Positions 1 through 11,500 of a stretch of 64,000 bases of DNA are shown in pieces; position 1 is the stretch's first letter; every line of letters starts with the position of its first letter. This DNA is from Porites lobata (lineage: Eukaryota > Cnidaria > Anthozoa > Scleractinia > Poritidae). Position numbers and translations under genes: made by a program. A model generated the notes under the pieces. It was given only the letters and a program-made list of their open reading frames with translations. It was not told the origin of the DNA and made no database searches. The stretch is taken from contig CALNXK010000035.1 in assembly GCA_942486035.1 (NCBI GenBank), positions 1,073,501 through 1,137,500 on the forward strand, in the 5' to 3' direction.

Positions 1-732
1 TTTTTGACAGATTATTGTCTAAGCTGTGGTGAGTAAATACGACAGAGTGACTTTTGCCCCATCAAGATTTTAATGATGGTCGTGGGCCACCACAAAAGCG
101 CTTGCTACATAACTCTTCTTAATACTTCACTTTCCATCAACCACACTTCTGTATTTGTGGTATACATTTAAAACACTTTGGAGTATTTAAATGAGAAGTG
201 TTCACTAGAGAAAAAGAAAGAATTCCTGTGGTTACATTGTAAATTGTATGCATTCCCATTAAAATCATGATGGAAACGCAAGTTGTTTAAACGCTAAAAT
301 ATAATTGCATATAGCTGGCTAGTAACGAACGGGAGGTTGCCTCATCATGTTTAGTCACATCTGTCGATATATAATAAAGATATTACTTCTAATGGGCAGC
401 ATATTAATAGAAAATTATTTACACTTCCTGTGTAAGCTCTGTCAATCACTGGAGGAAAATAAATCCTTTATTCGTGCTCATTTACACATCTTATATTTTC
501 ATTACACTCGTGTATTACTAGATTTTCGAATGCTGACGAAGCAGCGATGTTTTAAAGATTTCGCACGCAATAAAAACAGAGACCTGTTTCAACCAACTAT
601 AAGTAGCCACTGCTATTAAAAGTGGAATGTATCGAAACGTAACGTTAAGTTGTAATTCGAAGATATGGGTTCAAGATGTTCGCGTGCGTTATATATTCGG
701 CGAAGACGCAGTAAATGATACGTGAAGCTTAC
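1..732. other. Non-coding stretch, probable intron of the gene starting at 843
   Basis: No exon-like reading frame with splice sites was recognised here. If the exon at 733-843 is real, this is its first intron running off the left edge. Short open frames exist but show no family resemblance. Confidence 0.4.
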
Positions 733-843
733 CTTAAGATCTGAATCCTCGGTGGTCGATTTTTGTGGCCATTCCAATGATGAAAACCACGATTCAAACT
801 TTTCAGCGAACAGTCTCACTTGTCCTTTGCATTGTACACTCAT
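733..843 (-). CDS. First coding exon of an unidentified gene (partial, runs off left edge)
   Basis: On the minus strand an ATG at 843 opens a 37-codon frame beginning MSVQCKGQVRLFAEKFESWF and ending at a good donor (AAG, then GTAAGC) in phase 0 at 733. The composition (FESWFSSLEWP, then an acidic and serine-rich stretch) looks like real protein, but I do not recognise the family. The rest of the gene lies left of the window. The start is the first ATG of the open frame. It could be a spurious ORF, but the exact consensus donor in frame argues for an exon. Confidence 0.5.
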
Positions 844-1582
844 CGTTACGCTTGAAGATTAAAGATTTTAAGAACAATCAGCACTTAAGGAAGATAATAT
901 TCTATGGAATGTAAACTGCCGAAAATAACTCGGCTCCGGCGGCTAAGAAATGTTTGCGCCATACAGGACATAGTTTGGTCTCCCTAAAGAAGTTTTCTCC
1001 GCTGCCTCCATTATCACATAAGAAAAATAATTCATTTTTGCTTCAAACTATTTTTCCGTTCCTTTTTAACGAAAAGCGAAAGTCGTAGTCTGTTGTTGGT
1101 GAAGTTCTGCATGACGTAATATACTGATTTCGTAGTTTAGATTTTTGAATGAAAGTCTCACCCGAAACCAAGCCAAGTTTAAGCCAATACGAATCCAGTA
1201 TAGGTTCAATATACTGATCACTGTCTTTTAAATGCTTGTCATTTCTCTGTGCTGTTGCATATAAGTTGCAAGCTTTGAGTTAGGAAAACTGAGGTTTACC
1301 TTTATTTCAGGACACCCAATCACAGCGGGATTTCTCTCTAATAGTATTTTTAAACCTTTCGGTTAAAGTTAGGTTATATAGGTCATCGGCAGAGTACAAA
1401 ACTACATTCTAAGTGGCGCTTTGTCCCTCAGCGATCTTTCGGATTTATTACGGAAGGCTTCCTTACTGTTTTCCCCAAAATATTAAGCTATTGTGATCAT
1501 TATGCTAATCACAGTCTTACATGCACAAACACGAGCTTTTCTGGTACCTCAGTTTCTGTGAAACCGAAAATTCTAGACCAGC
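844..1582. other. Spacer without recognised gene
   Basis: Upstream region of the minus-strand exon at 733-843. No coding exon or clear repeat boundary was seen until the dispersed repeat that starts near 1583. Confidence 0.4.
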
Positions 1583-2369
1583 GGAGGGGGTACTTACTAT
1601 AATGACCTATAAGGTGAGGCTTCTCCCGAAACGGGTTCCTCTTTTAGGCTACAGCCTACAGGTATATCAAGGGTAGGAGAATTGTCATTTTGGTCTGTAA
1701 AAAGGCCCAGAAGAGCTTACAGATGCATTTTATGGTTGTAAAAAGTCGACAATACGTTCTGGTTTTGCGATTTAATCATATTTTAAAGACAGCGCAATAA
1801 CATTAATTTCTGAGTGATGCACGGTTTTAGAGTAGGTATGTGACAGGGGCTCACCTCATCGACAAAGCAATGACATTAGAACCCCGTGGTAGAAATAGAT
1901 CTGATGAACTTAATCAGAGTGTAATTTACCAGTTTTAGCAGCCTATATAAATCATTTTCGTTTTCTATGTATTAAAATCTCGCAAATGTAACGTTCATCT
2001 TGTGTTTGTATTCATTTTTCTTTTTTAGCCCCCGTTGAACTAGGTTTGTGTTGAAAACTGAAATATCGGGCAAAAATAATTCACCATTTTATTTTTCTAT
2101 TTTTGTTTTCTTTCTTTATTTTTTCTATCACTTTACCGTTAGTTTTAAAACTTGGTATTCAAGATTTTACCGATCCAGGTCTACTCATGAAAAAATAAAG
2201 ATCCCGCTGAACCTCACTGGTTTGTCGTTGTGGTTTTGCCGTCCCAAGTGTATGTGAAAGGGGTTCCATTTGTCAATAGAGGGTACACGAAATTGGTGCC
2301 GTTTCTGTCAAGATTAAGGGGTTGGACCTCAGGGAGGCCGGGAGCCTCCTCGAATAAAATTTTGTTGAT
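1583..2369 (+). repeat. Dispersed non-autonomous repeat family R1, main copy (interrupted by a LINE)
   Basis: A copy of a repeat seen again at 14896-15033 (other strand) and as a short piece near 34375. It starts with a G-rich GGGGGTAC-type end, passes through a CTACAGGTATATCA block, and ends with the block around TATGTGAAAGGGGTTCC, then GGTTGGACCTC and GGAGCCTCCTCG. Its last bases are displaced to 3928-3950 (ending ACTCCCCGGG) because the L1-like LINE at 2370-3927 inserted just before the end, duplicating 12 bp. No coding capacity is visible. Confidence 0.7.
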
Positions 2370-3927
2370 TTTTTTTATTATTATTATTATTTTTTTTTAT
2401 TAACAGAGATCTTTATTACCACTACATCACTTACAACACTTTCACTACAAAATTTAAGGTTACAAAAAATTACAATTAAGAATTAAGATTCCAACGATTA
2501 ATACAACATACACTGCAACCAGGCTTGCTTCACGCATACGTAGATTAGATTATAATCATTTACAGTAAGGAGAGGAGAGGCTTCCATTGTGAAAGAAATT
2601 TTGCTTTTTGTCCTTTGGAATAAAAAATCGATCTTTGCACAATTAACTTGTCTTTAACGAATTCAAGAAAGTGATCAAAGCTTGGGGTTTAATTTCGCTC
2701 CTTTGCAGGAAGATATGTCTCTTGCCAAGAAGGATATAATAGTTAAGGATTTGCCTTTTAGGATCTTCGGGATTATAGCCATACATTATACTTAAGTCAT
2801 CAAATAGCAAACATTCACCACTGTGAGTTTTCCACCAGCTAATTACTTCAAACCAAAACTTTTGAATTACTATACAGTTAACTAGCATATGGGAGAGCGT
2901 TTCTAGGGAACCACAATGTATGCAGAGAGGAGAGTTTACGATTTTCATTCTGTGTAACAGAACCCCATGTGGAAGAATATTATGAACAATCTTATATTGA
3001 AATATGCTTAATTTTGTTTCTTTAGTTATTTTAAATGGAAGCATATAAATGGAACTAAGTTTGGAACTGTCCAATCCTTGCCTGAATAGTCGAAGGCTAG
3101 CCAACGGTTCTACAAATTTCCTTTGAATAAGTATATTGCGAACCTTCTTGCTAGTAACCACGTTAATTTCCTTAGTTGTATTTTGTTCCATATCTTGATT
3201 GTTCATGATAAATCCCGGTCTCAAAGCGCACTTCCATCTATAAGGTATAGCTGATATTAAACCAAATAACTTAGTAAAAGGCGCCTTGAGGCCAGTTTTT
3301 AAAAGAAACTTATTAAGTGTGAGGAATCTGTTTTTTTCATCTAGTAGGTCTTTAATTCTAAGTATACCAGCTTCATGCCATTCTTTCCAATATACTGATT
3401 TACCGTCTATTAAAATATGCTTATTATTCCATAAGATTACATTCTCAACACAGATTTCATTGTCCGAAGTTTGCTCTCGGACTTCCGCCCAGGTGTTAAG
3501 AACATCAGCGTAAAATATTGGTAAGTTGTTTAGGCCTAGAAATTTTACATCATAATCACAATCAAAAATAAATGGCCCTCCAACATTTTTCAAATAAAAT
3601 AAAGGAATTAACATCCACTGATCCTCTACACCATTCTTCATTCTTTGAACCCAAGCACTTTGTAACGACTTGGATATAGTCTCAAATTCTGGTAAATTTA
3701 GCCCTCCTCTTTCTTTTGGACCTATAAGAGTATCCCTTTTTATCTTTGGTTTCTTGTTATTCCAGACAAAATCTGTAATCAATCTATTAGTGATATCTAT
3801 ATAATGAGGCGGTGTATGTATGCACGAACTTACAAAGATAAGTTTCGATAGCCCTAATGTTTTGGCGATTGTTATCTTGCCATAAAGTGAGAGATCTCTT
3901 TGAGACCATATATTAAACAGCTTGTTT
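2370..3927 (-). mobile_element. 5'-truncated L1/Tx1-like LINE, ORF2 C-terminal part
   Basis: The minus-strand frame is open from about 3926 to a stop at 2643. It encodes the end of a LINE ORF2: the NIWSQRDLSLYGKI block, then DFVWNNKKPKIKRDTLIGP, then a zinc-binding region with CIHCGSLETLSH-type Cys/His spacing (the zf-RVT region of L1-like elements). The reverse-transcriptase core and endonuclease are missing, so this is a 5' truncation. An A-rich tail (seen as T-rich plus strand, 2370-2402) marks the 3' end. A 12-bp target-site duplication, AATTTTGTTGAT, flanks it at 2358-2369 and 3928-3939. The reading frame has no stops over about 1.28 kb, so the insertion is fairly young. Confidence 0.92.
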
Positions 3928-3984
3928 AATTTTGTTGATACTCCCCGGGATTCCTGGGGTCTTTTCTAAACAATACCAATTCAG

Positions 3985-4240
3985 CCTCCTCCTCAGGCGC
4001 TTCGTTTTTCGCACCGTAGAGGCGAACTCGAAACATCAGCGACTGGTGATGAACCACGAGGGACCATGGGAAGGGTACAGACGGCAGGCGAAGCGCCGTC
4101 TCGCCCGTTGTCTCCTTCCCACCTTCCTTTGCCCGCACATTTTCTTCGAGAGAGAGACGTCTGGGTACGCGGTAGATATCAACTGCAGCTATCCATGGCT
4201 GCCACTGCCGGGGTGGTTTAGTTGTGTACATGTGTAAGGT
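3985..4240. repeat. Dispersed repeat, shared with 61560-61800
   Basis: The segments GATGAACCACGAGGGACCA and TCTCCTTCCC..CCTTTGC..GAGAGAGA recur in the same order at about 61620-61740. Open frames on both strands are therefore repeat-derived and not gene evidence. A related piece may lie near 22500-22620 in a TRAF intron. Confidence 0.6.
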
Positions 4241-4405
4241 ACTGGCCTGGCCATACCAAGCCATACCGCGGAGTTGGCAGTACGTTTGTGCTGAAATTGG
4301 TATTCGAGACTTGCACATCTCCCAGAATGCACCTTGTTTGCCCCCAGGAATTTTGCATGAAAAACAAAATATCGGGGGCAAAGAAAGTGTATTATACCCT
4401 TGTTC

Positions 4406-4661
4406 TACAGCTATTTCGCGAAAGGTTGTTGGAAAAAATGTGCACGCGACAATCCCAAAAGGTAATATGGGACATGATCAATACACTGTTCCTGACACTG
4501 TAGCTGTCGAGCCTACTTTTGTTGCTTTCCTTTAGCACTCTTAAACATACGTCCATGGCCTCTCGTGTCACTCTTTCAAACTTCTTTTTCAAAACCACCC
4601 ACAATACCTTTCGGGATATTCGCGTGCACTTTTTCCGACAACCGTTCTCGAAATAGCTGTA
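4406..4661. mobile_element. MITE family A, copy 1 (about 55-bp TIRs)
   Basis: Starts TACAGCTATTTCGCGAAAGG and ends with its inverted match CGTTCTCGAAATAGCTGTA; the arms match over about 55 bp, including the GTGCACGCGAC block. A second copy, alike in both arms and interior, lies at 63071-63340. TA dinucleotides at both edges fit a TA target duplication, as in Tc1/mariner-type MITEs, although the superfamily is inferred. Confidence 0.88.
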
Positions 4662-4776
4662 TACGCTCCGTGACGCACCCAAGATAAGCCACACGAACGA
4701 CTTCGTAAACGCTAAAAGTCATGCAGGAGAGAAACCTTTGCTCGATAGAAGGGTAGGTGCATGGAGATGTGCAAAT

Positions 4777-5191
4777 AAAGGATTAAATTAGCTGCAAAAA
4801 CCGTGGACGAAGATCCTGCTAGTTGTAAACGTTGGATCTCTAGAAAAGAGATCAAATCAGCCAAAATATAAAGAACCAAGAACAAGAAGTCCAAAGACTA
4901 CTGCAAAGCTGATTTAAAACAACGTTTATTGTTTTTTATAACAATATTTCGGCTGGCCATACCAGCCTTCTTCAGGCTTACAGATGATTCTGAACTTATG
5001 TAGCAATCACAATATTATATAGAAGGAGAATGTCGCAATAAAAGGGAGAGGCGGAAATGACGTACAACATAAAAACTGGAAAGGAAAAATACTAAGGATA
5101 TGGATTACAATAATTCGTCACGGCGGTTCTAAAAAAACAATACACGTTGTTTTAAATCAGCTTTGCAGTAGTCTTTGGACTTCTCGTTCTT
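4777..5191. mobile_element. Penelope-like (PLE) fragment with 12-bp TSD and 48-bp inverted arms
   Basis: A 415-bp insertion flanked by the 12-bp direct repeat AGATGTGCAAAT at 4765-4776 and 5192-5203. Inside, 4882-4929 and 5143-5190 form near-identical inverted arms around AGTCCAAAGACTACTGCAAA. On the minus strand at 4975-4947 is the motif CTGAAGAA, a 6-bp stem (GGCTGG/CCAGCC), then GAAA. The same arrangement, with a different stem, follows the GIY-YIG ORF of the PLE at 30495-31420. The TSD and this motif together suggest a short PLE terminal-repeat copy. A foldback MITE is the alternative. Confidence 0.7.
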
Positions 5192-5203
5192 AGATGTGCA
5201 AAT

Positions 5204-5545
5204 GGCGAATTGTCGTTTCTAAATACTAGTAGTCAAGTCTGGGAATTGTTCAAAAACCAACAAATTTTCTGTAAAATTCTAGACTACAATAGACCGTCCC
5301 ACGGTGTTTTCAACTTTTGACTGTGACCAGTTAGCGAAAATCCGCCAACACGGCTCAAAACCAAACGTATCGCGCTCTATCCTAGCACAGAGGAGGGATT
5401 TAAAACGAGCTCCCCTAAAAACGCCTGCGTGGGAGGCTAGCTCTATCCAGTCAGTCGTGGAATTGGAAAACGAGAAGAGCCTGGGCCATGCGGATGAGGG
5501 GGATGAGTTACCTACGGACAGCGGTTTTCTACAAAAGAAAACAAG
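5204..5545 (+). promoter_or_regulatory. SNAPC1 upstream region and 5' UTR
   Basis: Sequence immediately upstream of the SNAPC1 start codon. The start context ACAAGATGGCGGAAGG matches a YY1-type element (AAGATGGCGGC-like) overlapping the ATG. An 85-codon open frame at 5304-5561 overlaps the start in another frame and shows no family resemblance, so it is read as 5' UTR or promoter. The transcription start was not located. Confidence 0.45.
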
Positions 5546-8500
5546 ATGGCGGAAGGTTTGATCAGTGATTGCCGTTTGCTGTTGTCACGCTTTGAAAACC
5601 TTAAAACTGTTCGATTTGAGAAATTTTGCGAAGTGTGGAGAGAAATGAACTTTTCATTAATACACTGGTATGCATTTATCTTGTTATAAGCCTCGTTTGC
5701 AGTGTCAACCAGACCTTACTTTGACGTTTGTTCAAATTTTGCAGATGCAGGCTTCTGCAACTGACAGCGGGTTAATTTGTCTTTTTTCGTTTTAGTGGTG
5801 CAAAAGACATTAACAGAAGAACACAGGTTTGAAAGAGACCGTTACTTTTCTATTTTTATAATGAAATTTTGGATATGACAGGACGCGAACAGTAGAAATA
5901 CAGACCCTGACACCTCCAAACTATACCCTTAGATGATTTGCGCGCACTGCCATCTCGTGGGTCAAGGGTTCAAATCTCAATGAACTTTTTCAGGCTTTCA
6001 TTTCTGCATAGTTGCATCTAAACTGCGATGATCCTCTTTACATTTAATTCAATAACTATCCTGTAAAGTTAAGCTTTAGTATGTAAAGAAAGTATTGATT
6101 AGTTTAAGGTAGCTTATATACAGTTAGTTGGATGAGACAGCTTGTCCAAGCTACAATAGCCTTATTTAAACTGGGACATTCATTATTAATGGTGCGTTCG
6201 ATTGGGAAATCTGGATTTAGATTTAAAATCCGGATTTCGGACTTGCAATCGAACGGGAAATCCGAAAACGGATTTCAACGCTGAGATATCTGTTTTTGGA
6301 TTTTCATTTTTACCGTTCGATTGGGAAATCCGAAAAAGGATTTGAAAAACTGTCGTTAAGAACAGCGGTCTTGCACGCCCACGCATACTTAGCAAAAAGA
6401 AGACCACTGTTCACGAGAATGGTTTTGTAAATCCTTTTTCGGATTTCCCAATCGAACGGTAAAAAGAAAATCCATGAAATCCGAATTTGGATTTCTTAAT
6501 TGAAATCTACCCTATGGATGGATTTCTCGGAGGTGAAATCCGTTTTCGGATTTCGTGTTCGATTGGGAAATCCGGATTTAGATTTTGAAAATCTAAATCC
6601 GGATTTCCCAATCGAACACACCCTAAGTGCGTGGCTGTAAAAAATTTCCTTTGATAACAAATTAGAACTTTTTAATTTATGAATTACTGTGGTTTAATGC
6701 TTTCCTTACTTTTAGAGGGAGGGTTCTGTGAACAAACTAACCTGTTGATAGTTGCCATTCTTGTGTTGTTTTATTACAGCTAGTTGATTACCTTTTTCGC
6801 ATCATAAGTACATACCTTGACTCAACGCCATGTAGTTTTCAGTACCGGATTGGAGCATTGTATGCGCTGTATGCCATCTATTATACACATCTTAATCAAC
6901 CGAAAGTTAAGGTAATGCTTGTTTTGGAATAAAAACTGTACTTCATCTAAACTGTGATGTTTCTTGTCTGATTTCCATGAAACATGTGCCAGGGTTAAAA
7001 AAAAAGAAGCAGGCCATATTGTGTTAGTCACAACCAGTGCAGATGCCTTGTGGGTAAATCAGTTCTCAGACTTTTGTCTTTTTTTTCCTGTGAATAATAA
7101 TTAGGGCCTTGGAAACAAAAGAAAATTTTGTGACTCAAACTAGGTTGAATATGTAGCTGGTTCACGTGTAACCTGAGAATGTCAATTTACCCAAATGCAC
7201 TTTATTGATTTATATAGTAGTATGCAATTTTCAAACTTTTTAAAAGTTCAGTGTCTGAGTGGCTGAAGATGAGTGAGTTTTGGCTCTAATGAGCAGAAGC
7301 CGAGTTTAAACCAGTGGTTTTGTTAGAAATCAAGAGTCCACTGTATATCCTCCCTTTAATTTTTGTCGGACATAAAAAATTAAAAGTATTGTCAAGTGAG
7401 GTTGCTTATTTATGCTTTAATTTAAAGATTCGCATGACCCTTGCAATGATGAAAGATCTGAAAGAGCTGCACAAGCGGATTATTGAACAGCAAGTTAGTA
7501 ACTGACCCTAATTTATTTAAATTATTAAAAAAAAAAAACTTTAAATTGCAAATGTTCTTTTAAAAATTAATGCACTGCTTGTGAACTTGCTTACGTGTTG
7601 CATGAGCCTGTGCGGTTTCTTGCATTAAGACATGGGCCGGTTTAAGATTGTGAAGGCTAATACCACATTAGTGCTCTTGTTGTAAACATGGCATATTTCA
7701 AATTAAAGCCTTGGTTATATTAAATGCTTTTACATGTATGTGATCTATGTTTTAACTGTGGCTTGTCTGAGTGCCAGTTGGCAAGTTGAAGCCAAATCCT
7801 GCAATCTGATTCGCTACCAGTTATTGCCCAGAGTGATTTTCATATGACCTTTAAAAATGGTTTCGGTAAGTGTTCGTTATTTGTTTTATCAGTCAATGGA
7901 TGAAAAAATCAAAACATGGACTCTTCGTTTTCCTGCCAAAGAAAACCCTAATATGGAGAAGGCATTGTTTGATTGGCCAATCGTGTTGCAGTATGATGTC
8001 AAAGCAAAGTATCGGTTGATTTCTAGAAAGTACTCGAGCATGAAGTTTTTTCACCCAAACATTCGCGTAACCAACCAAAAGCCTCGTGCGTTTGTATCCG
8101 TTTGATAAGCCAATCAAATTTCTCTGTTTCGGTATATTTGTTGTTTCTGTTTTGTTTGTGCGTTTTCATTTCAAGGTCATATGAAAATCGCTGTACCATT
8201 TTATCATCAATGTCACTGATTAGAAATGTGCATTACAAACTTTCTGCAGAATTACTGTATTTTTCCCTATCTATAGAGTTGATGTAAATCAATGATGAAA
8301 TAATCCACCATCATCTTATCCTTTTTAGCATCATGATGCTGACTACATTCTGAGACGACTTTACAAAGAAAACTCATTCCTGTTTGTTGCCATGCCAATA
8401 CCAGTAAGTACATATATGTAAGTGGTGTATTCATACTTCTCATAACATTTATGACAAGTGTGACTCAACATTTTTTTGTTACTTCAGCCTAATATTTGCA

Positions 8501-11500
8501 GCCTATTTTTAGCTTGCATTTGGATCTAAGGAAGCCATTACAAGCCAAGAAGAAGGGCAAAGTTCTGGGTTAATTGATGATGTTAATGATGATGTAGAGG
8601 AGAGATTTCGAGCTCTTGAGGTACCTAATTTTTTCTCAGTCTGTTTGTTTACTCACTGCCAATGACACATGAAAATGGTTATCAAGCCTATCTATAAATC
8701 ACACATACATTGTATTAAAACTAACTATGCTTTTAGCAAATCAGATAAATACCTTAATATATGAAATTAATGCAAATATATAAACAGGCGATTTAAGAAC
8801 ATCCCTTGTATTATTTTGCATGCATATACACAAACATGTTTGTTTTGATTCTTAACTTTTACACCCTGAATAAATTTTTAAAAAAGTATTTTTTAGGCTA
8901 CATTATGACTTCATCTATAATTTACATATGCCAGCTCTCCCAGATTATCCAGAAATCTCCCAGATAAAGCACGAATCCCCTGGTTTTCTGCACAGGTCAC
9001 GTCAATTCCCATTCTTCCAAATAAAATTGACTTTTGAGCCTAGTGTGGAATTTAGCCGAAATTTTTCCAAAATTCAAATTTTTTTTTGTGATTTTGAAGT
9101 TCATATTACAGTTTTGAGTGGCATTTTTCCACGCGCATTGTATATTTATTTCATCATTGATATAGATTGTTATTTAGTACTTCATTTAAGACTATGTATA
9201 ATGTTCTGACCCACACCAACATTCTGATTTTGAGTCATGTGTACCAGGGGTGAGGTGGGTTGATATTGGAGGTGAGGGAACAGGGGGTACTGCAAAGCAG
9301 TCAGTCTCCTCAATACAGACAGTCCCTGGAATTTAGGTCTCTAACAGCTGGCATTTCTGATACTAATGTATAGTTTGTTATAAATCTCTTTCTCTAGTAT
9401 TTAGAAGAAGCCCACAAGAACTACAAAGAATTGAAAAGTAGTTTACTAGAATCTGGCACTATTCCTTCTTCACGATCATTCAGTGCTATCTCAGATGATC
9501 TTGTTACAGATGTTGCAAGGTACATTGTATGATCATATCCAGTTGTTAATTTTTAACTAACAAGAAGTACTTATGGAAAGGTGCCAGTAAAAATTTGAGG
9601 ATAGAAATTTTGCAATTTGTGTCTTTTGGACGTCAGTTAATTGCAGCTATGTTTCAACCCATTTATCCAGATAAGCAATTTTCTTTTAACTTTTAGAGGG
9701 GGATATCAAAATTTTTTTTTAGTTTTGTGAAGTCCATTGTCTCCTCCACCCTCGTTCATGAATTTATGCCCTTTGATATTTTTTAACTATGCATGTTTTA
9801 CCTTTTTGATGAAGTGAATTACAGAAGTTTGATGATTGGAAAAGGACAAGGTGTCAAAAGGTATGAGCCAGGACTTCTGTTTTCAGAACCACAAACAATA
9901 AGCAGTTATTGAATGAGGCTGAGTAGGATGTGAAGAATTGTGCAGATCAAGGAGGATGTCATCCACCGAGGCTGATTGGAGGCTGAGGTGGATAACATCC
10001 TCCGAGATTTGCATAAATCTTCACATCATACAAAAGCTGAATTCAATAATTTTTTATTGTTTTATTATTCATTCAAAAGTTATTAGTAACAAGCTTACAA
10101 TGTACCTCCTTGCAGACTTTTAATTCTTCTTAACTTTGGCCAACGGTCATGGTGTCAGGATATAAACAGATGTTTTTGTCTATCAGATACTCCTCAAACG
10201 TAGATAACAGCTACTGAACAATTTGTTTTGCGTATTGCATTTCTTCCATGTATTAGTTAGAAATTCAGCTATTTCGTCTTAGAAAAGCTATGAATGCCAT
10301 TTTGATCACTGGGCTATTGCCCATGAAGCCTCATTTCCATTCAAATATACCATCGCTGAACCTGGTTTCCAATCAAATAATATTCCCTGTATACGACCAA
10401 ATTGATGGTATATTTCTTGCATCTTCCAAATATGGTAAGCACCTGTTGGTTATGAAGAATTTACCAGGGTAATAGCAGAAACAGCAAAATATTTTGAGTG
10501 AATATTAAATAATGTCCATTGTTAAATAATAAGTCTATACTCCAAAGTATATTTACCTGCAAACCCTCTGATAGAAGGCCAGGAAAAAACCCCAGGTCCG
10601 ATTGCCTGGGCAAGTAAAAATAGAAGTTTGTGGCCCAGTGGGCAGGTGAAACTAGCCTCGGTGGTCCTGTGAGTATGTCTGACAGTGTCAGCTTGGTAAA
10701 TGATAATTTGAATCCAGACAGAAGCTATTTCAAAACTAATAGCCTGTTCTGGTTGTTTAGATAGTCCAAAACTAAAGACTGCAAGATGAGTGACACAATT
10801 ACTTGAAAGCAGGAACTAATTGAAAATCGTGTTACTCCGCCAATCACCATCTTGGTCAAATCCAGTAGTTGTTCTGTAACTGGCACAGCATTTTACATTG
10901 TAGTACTAGTAATCTTATACACTTTGTTATAATCTATAACTTATTATAGACACCGTCAGTACCTTAGAACTGTAGATGATAAGGCAATGTGCTCCTCCAC
11001 TTTGGGCAAATACTAATTTAGTGAGGACAAGTGAAAACTGAAAAATTATATTTTACTGGTTCCTTGGGCAAGTGGATTTCAAATTTTTTTAAATCCTGCC
11101 CTGGATAGGCTCGCCAGGGGAACACAGTCACACTCCAAGTCACTCAATATATAAACCAGGTCACCCTGTGATGGACAATTTGCACCCCTTTCGAGGGTGG
11201 AGTTGTTAAACTGTTGGATAGTGTAACCTGGGAACCCTGTGATGGACTGTTAAGGGCACAAATACTTTCATTGCTTAAAAAGCTGGAATAAGCCCTGGAT
11301 GTGTGTCTTTATCTTTCACTCGCACGTTATTAGTAATTAAATATAATCTGATTGTCGTCATTGTCTGGTATCCACCTTTTTACAGCATGTGTTAGAGCGA
11401 ACAACGGGAACCTCAGTGTCACAAGCAAACTCTGGCAAAGCTCCATCACAAGACAGCCAAACAACATCAGAAAAGGAAACAAGAACCTCCACGGAGCCAC

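Noticed and set aside
3926..4381. 151-codon minus ORF after the LINE
   Set aside because: Overlaps the R1 end and a dispersed repeat that recurs at 61560-61800; overlapping open frames on the other strand, no family resemblance.
7250..7320. Possible tRNA (TGAGTGGCTGAAG followed by CCGAGTTTAAACC)
   Set aside because: A- and B-box resemblance only; the acceptor and anticodon stems do not pair well. At most a tRNA-derived relic.
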